From the NCBI GenBank assembly GCA_018257865.1, contig JAEUBA010000020.1:62001-126000 (forward strand): a stretch of 64,000 nucleotides of DNA, read 5' to 3'. This stretch comes from Stereocaulon alpinum (Eukaryota; Ascomycota; Lecanoromycetes; Lecanorales; Stereocaulaceae). The notes beneath the pieces are model-generated. The model had not been told where the DNA came from. It did no database searches and saw nothing but the letters and a program-made list of their open reading frames with translations. Below, in pieces: positions 1 to 11,642 of this stretch. Positions within the stretch are counted from its first letter, which is position 1, and each line of letters starts with the position of its first letter. The translations under genes and the position numbers were made by a program.

Positions 1-342
1 CATACCCCAGCCTTCGAAACATTCAGTATTCCCCTCAATGTCTGACGACAAGTCTGTTGGCATAGCGATCTTCTCCATAGTTTCCGTTGGATTTGCACTC
101 GTATCCCCCAGAGCGCATGTGCTGCAGTCTGAGTTACCGTTTGGCCCGGCCTGAGCAGGTGCACAAGGCGAGACAAGCTTGCCAGCGTCCTCGATGTCGA
201 ATCTGCAGATAATGTTCACGATTTGCTCGCGTTTAACGTGGATTGAACGTTTTGGCAATCGCTTGGGCGCCATAGATGCGAAGAAATACTTCAGATCAGT
301 GCTTGTATCGTGCTTAAGATTGGAGACGTTCAAAGACATCAT
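1..342 (-). CDS. Unknown protein, 5' part (continues past window start)
   Basis: A minus-strand reading frame of 114 codons stays open from a tandem ATG-ATG at 342/339 down to base 1, so the 3' part lies outside the window. The visible part starts MMSLNVSNLKHDTSTDLKYF, followed by a basic patch (APKRLPKRSIHVKREQ) and a Cys-containing acidic stretch. No domain is recognised. It is divergent from the kinase gene at 765. A second minus-strand frame at 406-735 could be an upstream exon of the same gene, but no convincing phase-matched donor and acceptor joins the two. The coding call rests on frame length and plausible composition only. Confidence 0.4.
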   Translation of the reverse strand, partial: MMSLNVSNLKHDTSTDLKYFFASMAPKRLPKRSIHVKREQIVNIICRFDIEDAGKLVSPCAPAQAGPNGNSDCSTCALGDTSANPTETMEKIAMPTDLSSDIEGNTECFEGWGM

Positions 343-764
343 GGGATTGGGGCCAGGCTAAGCATATATGCACGACCTTTTGTGACACTTAGTGATCGTG
401 TCGGATCATGTCAAGTCTAACATAAACCCATTGTTGTGTCTCGTCTCGGATGTGATGAAATTAGGTTCTTGAACAGCAAGAAGGCCATTATGAGTACGTT
501 GTTCATTGTGCAAGCTCCTCTTTGTTGCATTGTCTAGATGCTGCCAACCTTTGTCTGTAGAGCCGTTCTCGTTGTCATCGTATCTAGGTGGGGTCTTTGT
601 GTTGCTGGTCATTGTCGTGCCTACAAGTACTGTAACACCATCCAAGCGACACATCTTCGAAACACAGTCGTGCCCGCTCTCCACGGGTTCTTTCGACCCC
701 TCTATCTCAGCACGAAGGATCTCATCCATCGACACTCTCGGCTAGAAAGCTCGACATATATACA
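343..764. promoter_or_regulatory. Divergent intergenic region
   Basis: This 422-bp space separates the unknown minus-strand gene from the kinase gene. A TATATA run lies about 8 bases before the kinase ATG, too close to act as a TATA box for that start. No other element is recognised. Confidence 0.35.
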
Positions 765-2156
765 ATGACGCCTGTCAACATGTACACAGATTTGAGCTTA
801 GGTTCTACTTGGATGGACTTTACAGTGACGGTAGATAATGGAGGAATCTTCGGCCAACAGTCGACAAGCCTCGCATCCGGATCATCTCAGAGTGTCCAGA
901 GTGTCCATAGTGTCAAGGAGTTGAAGCGGTCTCGATTCGGTGAGGTTGATAGATTCGAAAAGCTTGAGCATGTGGGCGCTGGTTCCAACGGTAGCTGTCT
1001 CTTGCTAAAGCGTCGATCAGATCAAGCTTTGCGGGTATGTAAAACCACAAGACGCATCTCTAACTTCAAGGGCGAGTACGAAAAGGAGCCTCTCGAAGCC
1101 ACAATCCTCCTAGACATCTTGCCGCCGCATGATCGGATCTCGCGTCTCCATGGGTTCATCGTCCAGCCCAGAACCGTCCAGCTGTACTTTGATTACTACG
1201 CCGAAGGTGATCTATCTCAATTGATCAAGAACTACGCCAAGCAGTGGGATACCATTCCGGAGGCCTTCATGTGGCACGCGTATCTTCAACTAACAGAGGC
1301 TCTAGCCTTTCTTCATACAGGCTACAATCGTGACACCGGTTCTATGGGACCTTCAGACTGGACTGCCGTGATCCATGGTGATATCAAGCCCGCTAACATA
1401 TTCCTCTCGCCACCAGATGCGAATTCTCATGACGCTCTATGCCGCGAGTATCCGTCGCTTGTGTTGGGTGACTTTGGCCTGGCCGACGTCAAGGAAAGAC
1501 CTGTTGTTGGCACACTCAAGTATCAGCCCCCAGAGACGCCTTCGAGCAGCCAAAAGGCTGATGTGTGGGCTGTTGGTGCGGTCATGCATTGCATGACCTT
1601 CTTTGATGCTCCCGTGTCAGACCCACCACAAAGCTGGCCCAACACCCTTGACTATCGCATGTTGTGGTTGGCCAAACCTGAAGCGCGAGATCCGATGCCG
1701 CTTTACGAGGTCTACTCCGTCGAACTCCACGATGTCGTCTTCGAAGCGTTCACATGGGACCCACGTGGCCGTATCAACAGCCTGGACCTGTTCAGCAAGG
1801 TGCTAGAGGTGTTTGAGACGAAGATCGCGCCGTATCCTGCACATGTCATCGTTCCACTCCTTTCTAAAGGTTGGGAAGGTAGCATGTGCGATAAGAACGG
1901 GTGCACGATGAATACTGCAGACATCGCCTCCGCGAGGATACTTGAAGCACAAGAGTATGAGGATATGGGCGCGACTTTGGTGGGCTACACAGAAAATGTG
2001 CGTGGTTGTTACACAACTCTGGGGGAACTGAACTCCGGCTCTAGCGGTTACTCTACTGCCCCTGAGGATCAGACTCAGATTCTCGTCTTGCCGGATGAGG
2101 CGCCCAAATTCGCGGTGCCTATAAATTGGTCGGAGACTGATCTGATGTGCGAGTGA
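765..2156 (+). CDS. Protein kinase, NEK-like, intronless
   Basis: A 463-residue eukaryotic protein kinase in one exon. A disordered Ser-rich N-terminus (about 1-60) precedes the kinase fold. The glycine loop reads VGAGSNGSCLLL (70-81), with a likely ATP-binding Lys at 93 (RVCK). The catalytic loop is HGDIKPANIFL (204-214), with Asp206, Lys208 and Asn211 kept but Arg of HRD replaced by Gly. DFG is at 236-238, and PPE stands in for APE near 255. All catalytic acidic and basic residues are present, so it should be active on Ser/Thr; HGD kinases lack the Arg that docks activation-loop phosphate. The last 110 residues are a tail of unknown function. NEK-type is a guess from the HGDIKPxNIF motif; the kinase call itself is firm. 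Substrate unknown. Confidence 0.85.
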   Translation: MTPVNMYTDLSLGSTWMDFTVTVDNGGIFGQQSTSLASGSSQSVQSVHSVKELKRSRFGEVDRFEKLEHVGAGSNGSCLLLKRRSDQALRVCKTTRRISNFKGEYEKEPLEATILLDILPPHDRISRLHGFIVQPRTVQLYFDYYAEGDLSQLIKNYAKQWDTIPEAFMWHAYLQLTEALAFLHTGYNRDTGSMGPSDWTAVIHGDIKPANIFLSPPDANSHDALCREYPSLVLGDFGLADVKERPVVGTLKYQPPETPSSSQKADVWAVGAVMHCMTFFDAPVSDPPQSWPNTLDYRMLWLAKPEARDPMPLYEVYSVELHDVVFEAFTWDPRGRINSLDLFSKVLEVFETKIAPYPAHVIVPLLSKGWEGSMCDKNGCTMNTADIASARILEAQEYEDMGATLVGYTENVRGCYTTLGELNSGSSGYSTAPEDQTQILVLPDEAPKFAVPINWSETDLMCE

Positions 2157-3042
2157 GGGGTGCTGTGAGAAGCTTTTGTGAGTGTCCCTGTCCTTGCTGT
2201 TCGCTGATTGTGCGATAGATCGCTGGAGTCTTTGATTAGATCTCTGGTGGATTGCAGTCTTGTTTTTCCTTCTGTAACAATATGTGGGGACTTCATTGTA
2301 CGGTAAGGAATTGTACGAGTATACGAGTGAGACAGCGTTCCCCTAATGTATCACTGGTGCCCTTGTACCTGCTTTAGCGTCTGCTATGTTGTGGGGACAT
2401 TCAAGATGCATCGTAATATATATCTGCTTTCTTAAAATCACTACCCCAGTCAATAACCCTGGCATCTTCATTCCCCAAGGAGCTCGAACGTTATGTGACC
2501 ATTCAAGAAATTGGACATCTCATGAATTCCTTTCACCGTGTAACTTCTGGTAATTATTCCACTCTGGTTGTGGTATCACTCGCCATGGTTGGGGGAGGGG
2601 GGAGTGAACAGAAGACAACCTTCGAACATGATTCCAAGAGAATACCATCCATCCATTTAGAATGGGAACATGTTGAGCACACAACGAATGCGATTATCGC
2701 GATATCTATACGATCCAAGTTTGGCGATTTCCCTTAGCATTGAGGAAAAGAACCTGGGGTAAAACTCACTAGTCGTTGATATCTTTAGGTCAAAGTCCCT
2801 CCAACTCAGACTTTGTTGGGCTCGTCACCTCATCACTTCACAACCACTAGCGGGTAAACAACCCGCCTAGCTACAAAAGCCTGCGTTTTGTTCCCTTCTC
2901 CCATCTTACTTCTTTTAATTAACAACCCTTCCTCAGTCACCTTCCAATATCGACAATTCTTGAACATCAGCAACATCCAAGGCAACCAACCTATCACTCA
3001 TACATACCATCCATCAGGTAACCGAAGAAAGCCACAACCATC
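2157..3042. other. Intergenic, leader of first SANT-like gene
   Basis: No gene is supported here. The last 160 bases (2885-3040) are pyrimidine-rich with CT runs and look like the promoter and 5' untranslated region of the gene starting at 3043. Confidence 0.4.
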
Positions 3043-3967
3043 ATGCAGTGGGGCCCAGATGTTGACGCGAAGGTAAGTTATAATCCCTGACTGAACGATG
3101 ACTTCATGGGCTATTATCCTCACTTTGGACAATCCTTTTGGATGGATGTCTGCTTGCTTGTAGCAACATGCTGACACTATCCTTAGCTCTTCATGTACGT
3201 TTTGAAGATTCATAACGTCAAGCTCGATTACCAGGCTCTCGCCATAGCCATGGGTAACGGTAAGCAACCATATTCTTCACCTCACTTCATCTTTCCCGCC
3301 CCGCACTTTCACTCTACACACTTTTCTTTCTTCTCCACCACAAAACCTCCAGCCTCATCCAGCCTTGTCCTCAAAAACTCCATCTACCAACCAAACCCAG
3401 CCCCAACCCCGCACGACACCAACTTCCATCCCCCCTCACCCACTCCCACTCACTCCGATCCAAGCACAGACTAACACACCAAACCAAGACGTAACCCCCA
3501 AAGCCATAACCCACCGCATCGCCAAACTCCGCCAAATAGCAGACGAGCATTTCTTCCCCACAGCCTCCGCATCCCCAGGAATCGGTCTCCCAGGCCCTCG
3601 CCACCGCGGGCCGAATAAACGTCCTCGTGGTGGAGCTAATACCGCCACCACTGCCGCTGCCGCTGCTACTGCTGCTTCTTCTCCTTCGATCGCCACCACG
3701 AAGTCCTCGCTGGGGACTGAAGGGAATGCGAGGACCCCTCTCGGCGCTGGAGCGGGGACTAAGCGTAAGGCTGGGAGTGTTGTGGCTGGGGAGTTTGGGA
3801 CGGCTGAGAGCGCGGAGAGTGCGTTTAGGGAGTTTGTGGAGTTGGGGGGGAAGGGGGGTGGGGATTGTGGGGGTGATGGGGAGGGGGAGGGGATGAGGAA
3901 GAAGGGTAGGGGGGATGTTGGGGGTGGGGAGGGTGGGGATGGGGATGGGGATGGGGAGTATGCTTAA
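3043..3967 (+). CDS. Small Myb/SANT-like domain protein (cluster member 1)
   Basis: Exons 3043-3072, 3187-3259 and 3489-3967 join in frame (193 aa). The first 55 residues form the Myb/SANT-like domain: MQWGPDVDAK, then LFMYVLKIHNVKLDYQALA, then DVTPKAITHRIAKLRQIADE. The second intron sits after MGN in phase 1, as in the paralogue at 16095. The tail is low complexity: an RGPNKRPRGG basic patch, Ala/Thr runs, then a very Gly/Asp/Glu-rich C-terminus encoded by a G-rich strand (3830-3960). The fold suggests DNA or chromatin binding in the nucleus, which is inference from the domain. It lies about 350 bp left of the RIP-mutated element. I believe this is the family Pfam calls fungal Myb-like DNA-binding, but this was not checked. 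Confidence 0.75.
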
Positions 3968-4320
3968 GGGCTTCTAACCCGTCTAAGCGAGGATTTCGAT
4001 GGCATAGGTGGAGATGGAATGGCGGTATCATTGGTGTCATTGCATCTGAGCTTGAGATTGATGGGTGGTGGAGGTGGCTTTTTCTTTCTTTCGTGGATAG
4101 TTGGTCTGGTCTTGCTTATGAGGATGGATGGATTTCTTGAGGTGGTGGCAGCCTTCTTCTAAGATGATACGTTGGTTCGGGTTGTGTTTTCCACATGGCT
4201 CGCCAATCAGTGTCGATGGTGATCTTAGTCATGTCATTTCATCGACATTGAGTTGCGAGCGTGGCAGCCTCGATAATCAGTCGATAGCGATGACAACGCA
4301 ACGGAATCAAGACCGGGTTA
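3968..4320. other. Intergenic between SANT-like gene 1 and mobile element
   Basis: Normal base composition with ordinary CA and TG dinucleotides right up to the inverted repeat at 4321, so the mutated block has a sharp left edge. No gene is supported. Confidence 0.5.
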
Positions 4321-4362
4321 CAGCTCGGCAAGGGTAGAAAAAAGTTCCGCTGGGGTAGAAAG
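4321..4362 (+). repeat. Left terminal inverted repeat
   Basis: Begins CAGCTCGGCAAGGGTAGAAA. It matches the reverse complement of 10608-10649 at 39 of 42 positions, and all three differences are transitions (C/T or A/G), as expected from RIP. The motif GGGGTAGA recurs just inside (near 4350 and 4393, inverted near 4420), like subterminal transposase-binding repeats. Confidence 0.85.
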
Positions 4363-7300
4363 ATTAGATTCGGCCGAACCTCAGCTGGGGTAGAGATTTC
4401 AAATTTTTATTCTACCCTAGATAAGCTTTTACACCTATATAAGGTGCGTATATACTTTATATATACGTAGGGTATATATAATATTAATAATACTATTAAT
4501 TAACCCGCCTACCTTAGTTAAGGATACTATCTCCCGCTAGCTAAATAGAATCCTAGTATATATATCCTTAGCTTATATTAAATATAGGCTAAATCTCCTA
4601 GTACCTAAAGCTACCTTAACCCTATAGTATAGATAGCGATAATAAGGAAGATAGCTAGGAAAAGGATACTAATACTAAATAAAGTTAGGGGGAGGAGGAG
4701 GAGGACGATAATTACCCTATACTTTAGATAATAGGGTTATCTAAGGTATAGCGCTATTTAGGATATACTACTCTATATATACTAAATATATATAGAGTAT
4801 AGTTATAGAATAGGGTCTTATAGTTAGCTTAAATAGTTATAAAAGAGTTACTATTACTAAGATATAAGATTATTTCGATATTCTAGAATACCTAATAATA
4901 TAAGAAGAGGGGATCCTTTATTTTATCTATCTTAAGTCTATATTTAACTAAACTAATCTACTTAGCCTTCGCCTAATTATCTCGTAGTATATATTAAAGG
5001 TATATAGAGTATATACTAAGTATATACTAAGCTTATACTAAGTTAGATCTAATTTAGGATAACTTAAGTTAATTATATTAATTCTATAATAATTAAAATC
5101 TTAGCTAAGAATAGGAAAGATAAGTACGTAAAAGGATACTATTAGTCTTTTAAATATAGTAGAATTAAATACTACTAATACGTATATAAGGATATACTTC
5201 GCTTATACTTAGTATATAATCGCGTTAAATTAGAGGATATTAATAAGCTCTAATAGAGATTTAGTTATAAATCTAGTAGTATTCCTATTAATAAGAGGCT
5301 TTAGATAAATACTAAGGACTAGTACTATACTTTTCTTTATATTTAGAATAAGTATAGTATATCCTACGTTTATCTAAAGATTAAGATACCTATATATAAA
5401 GGTTAAAGACCTATAGTATTTAAACGTAACGGAGTTAGTATATACCTATAATATACTAAATATATACTAAACCTAAATAGACGTATTTCCTTAGGTACTA
5501 GCTTTTAAGCGACTTAGAACCTTAGTATACTATAAAAGCTATAGCTACTATAAGTACTCGGATTAATATTTAATATCTTCGAATACTTATCTCTAAGGGG
5601 GTTTAGTTAGTATTATAAGAATATACTTTTATAGGTACTACGTAAGTAAGGCGTAAGGTTTATAGTAAGTTTAACTAAATATAATTTAAGTATATCTTAG
5701 GTATATACTAAGTATATATAGGGTATAATTATCCTTAAGGACCTAGAAAAGTTTAGTTATAAAAGTATAATATCTAATTCGACCTCTATATTCTAGAATA
5801 TTAGGATTAATTTCTATTCCTACTACTAACTATACGCGGGTTATATACTTATTATCTATTATATCCTACTAAGATATCTAAGGATATCGTAAAGGAAGTA
5901 GTTAATATTATTAGTTAGTATAATATTCTTAATCTTACTGCACGTAAGTAGAGTATATATTAAATATATATTATTATTAGGTAATAAACTTTTTAAGGCT
6001 AGTTTATTATCTCTCCGCTACTCTTAAGCCTTAATTAGTAAACTAGGGACGCTATAACTATACTATAGATAGTCTACTAAAGTCTTAATATTAAAGACTA
6101 GCTTATAGCTCTTATTCGAAAATAGAAATAGCTTAGCTATCTAATAGGGATAAGCCTAGTAGGTAGATTTAGTTTTACCTTAGTATATACTTAACTTATA
6201 CTCTCTAGGTATCTAGCGCGAATTTAGCTTTAATTATATATAAGATAATAAAGAGTAATAGATTTAATTAATTATATTCTTTAATAATAAGTATTACCTT
6301 ATTATATACTATACCTATACTTAGGCGAAGGTATTTCTAAAGGTTAAATATATAGAGATAGATCTAGTATTTAAAATAGTCTAAGGGAAAACAAATATAT
6401 TCTCTCTTAAGGATTAAAATACTAATACTAAGCGTATATATAGCTAAAGCTTAACTTATATATAGTATATACTAATCTTATATAAGGATTAACGTTTACT
6501 ACTATATATTTATTAACCTAGAGATACGGAAAGTATATTCGAAGATATTTATATTAATATTCGAAACTCTTTAAGATATCGCCTGTTAACTAATTCGCTT
6601 TATATATATTTACGAGCAAGGGCTTCGTACTATTATAGTAGATATATATAAAAAGTAGGCTCTAAGTAAGATCTAATATATTAATAATATATATAGAGTA
6701 TATACTAAGTACCCTAGGCTTTAGTAACTTTCTATATTCCCTAGACCTAGGAAGAACTTAGTAAGAGTATCTTTAATATATACTAGTCTTCTATATAGTA
6801 TATATAAAACGCAACTTCGCTAAAAAATAGCCTAAGTACCCCTTTTAATATAGCCTAAATTAGATTTAGGAGGAATAAACGCTTAGGCAGCTTACTAAGC
6901 GTATAGATAGTATATACGTACTTTATCCTAAGCTTAAGGGGTAGATTAATAATAAAAGAAAGCTATAGATCTTAGTAGGGCTTATAATAGAATAGTCGAA
7001 AATACCTTACTATTAGTAGATATATACTTAGAAATATACTTTGCTTAGGGAGAGTAGTTATTTTACTAATAATAATTTTATAGGCTAATCGATATCCTTA
7101 CTAAGTACTATACTAAAGTAAGGTATAAACGTACTATATACTATATATAAGCTAATACTACTAGGTTAAAAGTATATACGTAAGAGATGTTTTAACAGAA
7201 GGAGATAATAGAATTCTAAGGAATTAATATAACCTAGTATAATAATAGTAATATAAAGCGCCTATTAAGGTAGTTTAGGAAATTAGGTATATAGAGCTCC

Positions 7301-10300
7301 TATATATACTTAGTATATACTAAGTATATACTCTGCTAGATATTTAGAGTAAGAGGGCAGCCTCTTAGCGAGCTAATAACCTAACTCTTCTATATAACCC
7401 AGCGAATCTATATAATAGCTAGATTAGATAAGCTTAGCGTAAGTCTAGTATAGGCTTAATAATCTTATTAATAGCTAGACTTTCTAGGGAGCGTAAATTA
7501 GCTTTATCTAGTATTATTATACCTAGTATATACCTAATACCTTCTTAGTAGATACTACTACTAAGCTCTATACCTACCCGCTAGTATAGAAACATACTAT
7601 CAGCTGAGGAAGCTAAGACTAAGGCTTATACTAAGCGTATATAAAGGAAGAAGCAACTTTTCCTAGAGCTTTAGCGGTAAAGAGAAGAGATTATAATTAA
7701 TAAAGAAATCGAAGAATAGGAAATATAGATTAGAGAGAATTAGCTACCCCTAAGTATAGATCCTATATATACTTAGTATATACTAGACCCGCCTCTAGAC
7801 GAGTATATTTTATAAGTTATTAAGGAGTATAAGAATAGGCTAAGTCTTACTTCTTATAAGGTTTTAGAGAATCTAGGATATACTAAGTTTATATAGGAGA
7901 TATTACTAATAGAAGGGCTACCTATAAAATAAGGGGAGAAGGAAGAGAAAGATCTTTATAATAAGGAGGATTATAACGCTTTCCTTAAATCCTAAGGTAA
8001 GTAACCGTATATAAGGGTCTATATATATATAGAAGGAGGGGAAATCAATAATTCTATAGAGGGTTAGGAGTTATTCGCCTAATAATATATACGAAGTATA
8101 TATTAAATATATACTAAGTATATTAGATAGCTAATATTATATTCGATTTCCTTAGACTAGAAAATAAACCGTAAATTATCCTATAATATTAGTAGGAGAT
8201 TAAGGCTTTAATATATACTAAGTATATACTAAATCTATATAAAACCTAGCTTATACTCCAACTTATATCTAAAAAGTAGAAAAGGGTATTTAGGTAGTAA
8301 GTTTATTTATATATATTAAGTATATACTATACTTATCCTAAGTATTTAACCGATATATATAGATATTTAAAAGTAATCGCTATAAGTTAGGAATTAACTA
8401 ATTATCTTATATTATAGTATATATATATTATAGATAGAGTATATACGGACTAGAAGCTATATATAAACTTCTTAAAGATTTATATATAAGGTATAACGAA
8501 ATAATTATAGTATAAGCTAAGTATAAGCCTAGCTAGGAACTAATACTAAATCTACTATCTTACGTATATACTAACTACTAAGGCCTAGTTAAGTATATAC
8601 TTAACTGCGTAAAAAGAAAAGAAAAATATAATCTACTACTATAAATAATATATATACTACTAATATATCCTACCTAAGTATAGGTAGGGCCCTAATTCTA
8701 AGCGGACTTATAGGAGGGAGCTTCGCGCGTTAGCTTAGTATATACTATATATATACTTAACTTACTAAGTCCGCTGCGATAGTAGGGTTTCTTAGTTATA
8801 TAAGTTCCGGAGGTAGGTCCTAGAGCTATTAGGTATATACTAAATATAAGATAGATATACTTACCCTTTAGACTTAGTATAGGGGTAGGTGAGCGTAATT
8901 TAGGAGGCGGGGTTAGCCTATACTAGATATATAATTAGTATATATACTATATATATAAAGTATAATCTAACCTTACGTTTACGCTTAGAATTAGGGGTCG
9001 GGGTAATAACTTACTATAAGTTATCCTTAGTTAGTATATACCTAGGTTTTAGGGCTTTATATATATACTCTATATATACTTCGACCGCTGGGGGACGGTT
9101 TTTAGAATTAGAATTAGATATAGTATTAGGGATAAGTTAAATATATATAGAGGATATCCCCCGCTATTTCTTTATAGTTAGATTAAACTTAAGTTAGAAT
9201 AAATAAGTATATATATAGAGATAAATAGTAATATATAGTAAGTTTATAGAGAGTATATACTATACTTACTATATAATAGAAGTAGGTACTAAATATAGTA
9301 GCGAACTAAGGATTAGAAGTACTTTATAACTTTAGCTTAACTTATATATAGTATATAGTTAACTTACGTTATCTATTTATATTCCGTAGTATACTTATTA
9401 AGGTAACCGTTCGCTTATCTATATCTTCGAATATTAGCTAAGTATATACTTAGGATAGGCTGAGTATACCTTAGTTTATTTAGATATAATACGTTTCGCT
9501 ATATACGTAAGAGGACGAATAAGCGAATTATACTATTTAATATAAGTATAGTATATACTTAATATATACTAACTATATACTTTAACCTAGTAATTTATAT
9601 AGCCTAAGTAATATTTCGCCTTAATAGATTCGCGACTATATATATTTAGTATATATATAGCTTAAATCGAGTTCGAAACTTACTAGCCCTTAAATACTAC
9701 TCTCTTAAATAATACTAAAACTAAGTTAATATAAGTATAACCCTTATATATACTTAGTATATATTCCCCTTACTACTAGTTAGGCGCTAAATACTAAGCT
9801 ATACTAAGTCGCTCTATTAACTTCGATATTATATCTGCGTAACGTTAGTATATACTTAAAGTATATAGAAGTTATATATTATATATATAAAGATATTTAA
9901 TAAGGATAGAATAGCTGCGGGGTTTAGTACTTCTATATATACTTAGTATATATTACTAAGTAGTTCGATTATATATATAAGCGTTTTAGGCGGCGGTGAC
10001 GGGCGGTACTATATAAGTTTAGTATATACTAGGCTTCTATAGTCTTATAAGATCTATCTAGAGTTCCAGCGGCTATAGCTGTAGCTTAGATTATATATAA
10101 TATTAGTATCTACTAAGTATAATCTTAGTATAGTAAGATACGCACCCGGAGGGACCTAACTAATATTAGTATTAAGGATTAGCCCTATATCTTAAGATTA
10201 ATATAAGCTTATTATATATATGGTATATACTTACTATAGTAGTATACTCCGTTCGTAGGGTTCTAGGCGCCTCGCACCTACGCGTTATCGAAGTTAATTC

Positions 10301-10607
10301 GAGATATTTATATATATATAGATAAGTCTAGCTTATACGTACGATATATTTACGATAGTAGCGAACTTAAGAAAAGAGTTATATTAATAATAGTTAAGTT
10401 TAGGTATATATTAGGAGTAGGTATAGCTTATATTATAATAGAAGAGGACGCGAGGGTATATATATAGTAACCTATATTTATAAATATTCAGCGCACGCGA
10501 AGTATATACTAAGCTGAAGTTCTCAGCTGAGTATAACTATAACTAATACTTAGTATATACAAAAAGCTCATCCGGGGTAGAAAAAAAAAAGTTCTACCCC
10601 AGATAAA

Positions 10608-10649
10608 CTTTCTACCCCGGCGGAACTTTTTTCTACCCCTGCCGAGCTA
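10608..10649 (-). repeat. Right terminal inverted repeat
   Basis: Reads TAGCTCGGCAGGGGTAGAAA on the minus strand, the partner of 4321-4362. The motif TTCTACCCC is repeated inside it and just inside the element (10573-10640). The outermost base differs (C on the left, T here), so the exact terminus is uncertain by one base. Confidence 0.85.
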
Positions 10650-10962
10650 TGAGCCCAATGAAGACGATGGTTTCGATTGCAAGAACCAGGGATGATAACG
10701 TGATTCAAAGAATCGATTGCATGTGATTATTATTGCTCTGTGCTAATGCCATGTTGCGTGAGCGGCTGCTATTACCGCCAAGTAAACTAAGTCCTTGCGC
10801 TGCAGTAGCGATATTGCGCCCCTTACATTCCTTGCTTTCCCACCTATTGTAAGAATAACGATGCATACGTAAGAAACACAACGTTTCTCCTCTCCTTCCT
10901 GCCCGCATAAACCCCCCTATCTTAACCTCCCTCATCCGTCCTCAAAATTCCTCCCCATCCCT
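10650..10962. other. Intergenic right of the mobile element
   Basis: Base composition returns to normal immediately after the right inverted repeat. This is the 3' flank of the minus-strand gene ending at 10963. No gene is supported. Confidence 0.45.
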
Positions 10963-11642
10963 CTAAGCATACATCCCTTCCTCTATATCTTCCGCACCAT
11001 TACCGCCGAACCCGGTCTTGAAGCCGCTATCACGGAATTGCCCGTCTTCGGTTTTGACTTTAACCTTAGTCTTAGTCTTCTTACTTGGAGATTGTTCGAT
11101 GTCGGAGACGTGAGTGCTGTTGTTCTCGGACTTGAAGTCTACTTCGACTTCGGAGTCATCGGTTGGATCCCTGTATCCAGTCAGTACGACCACCCGCCAC
11201 TCAATATTCTGGGAAAGACATACTCATCGCTCATCCTCCCCGCACGCTTACGCTTCCCATCCTTCTTCGGTGTAGCATTCTTCTTCACCCCATTCGGATT
11301 CTGCGCACGCGGCTTACGCGGCGTACCACCCTGGCTACTTGTCTTGGCTCCAGAAACGCTGAAGTGGCTCGCTGTACCGGTTGCTTTGGAGCCGTTACGG
11401 ATCTTGACCAGCCGCTCGGTGATGGCGCGCGGGGTGGGCTTTTCGTGGTTTTCGGGCCAGGCGGCTGAGATTGCTTTGACGTCGGCGTTGACTTGCGAGG
11501 TTTCGAGGATTTTGAGGAGGAGCTGGGTGAGGGATGTTAATATAGGTGGCATAGAAGAGATGTAGCCGAAGTGAGTAGAGTTAGGTGGAATATTGAGTAG
11601 ACATACGATTTGGTCGATTTCGGGAGTCCACTTGATTGGCAT
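10963..11642 (-). CDS. Small Myb/SANT-like domain protein (cluster member 2)
   Basis: Minus-strand exons 11642-11607, 11522-11224 and 11170-10963 join in frame (180 aa). Splicing the first 84-nt intron restores the family N-terminus MPIKWTPEIDQI plus LLLKILETSQVNADVKAIS, followed by PTPRAITERLVKIRNGSK. The tail holds a lysine-rich block (GVKKNATPKKDGKRKRAGRM, a likely nuclear localisation signal), then an acidic stretch and KVKVKTEDG, which contains a psi-K-x-E site. The WTPE-D start closely resembles the member at 13341. It sits immediately right of the RIP-mutated element and is transcribed toward it. Nuclear DNA or chromatin binding is inferred from the domain. Confidence 0.78.

Larger units (their letters stand above)
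4321..10649. mobile_element. RIP-destroyed TIR DNA transposon (or nest), about 6.3 kb
   Basis: Near-identical inverted repeats at 4321-4362 and 10608-10649 bracket a very AT-rich block. Inside it CpA and TpG are almost absent while CpG, CpC and CpT persist, and TpA is in great excess. That is the pattern left by repeat-induced point mutation, a genome defence acting on duplicated sequence in the sexual cycle of Pezizomycotina. No open frame of note survives. Read with TAA/TAG as former Gln/Trp codons, several stretches (for example 5100-5420, 7130-7280, 7640-7960) give long continuous frames, so the block once encoded protein, but I cannot name a transposase family. No clear target-site duplication: TA on the left, TG on the right. 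6.3 kb is long for a simple Tc1-type element, so nested insertions are possible. Confidence 0.8.

Noticed and set aside
406..735. Minus-strand frame of 109 codons upstream of the partial gene
   Set aside because: Acceptable composition but overlaps a similar-sized frame on the other strand, and no phase-matched splice links it to the frame at 342.
4430..10560. Coding genes within the AT-rich block
   Set aside because: All frames are broken by TAA/TAG from RIP; only former coding potential can be argued.
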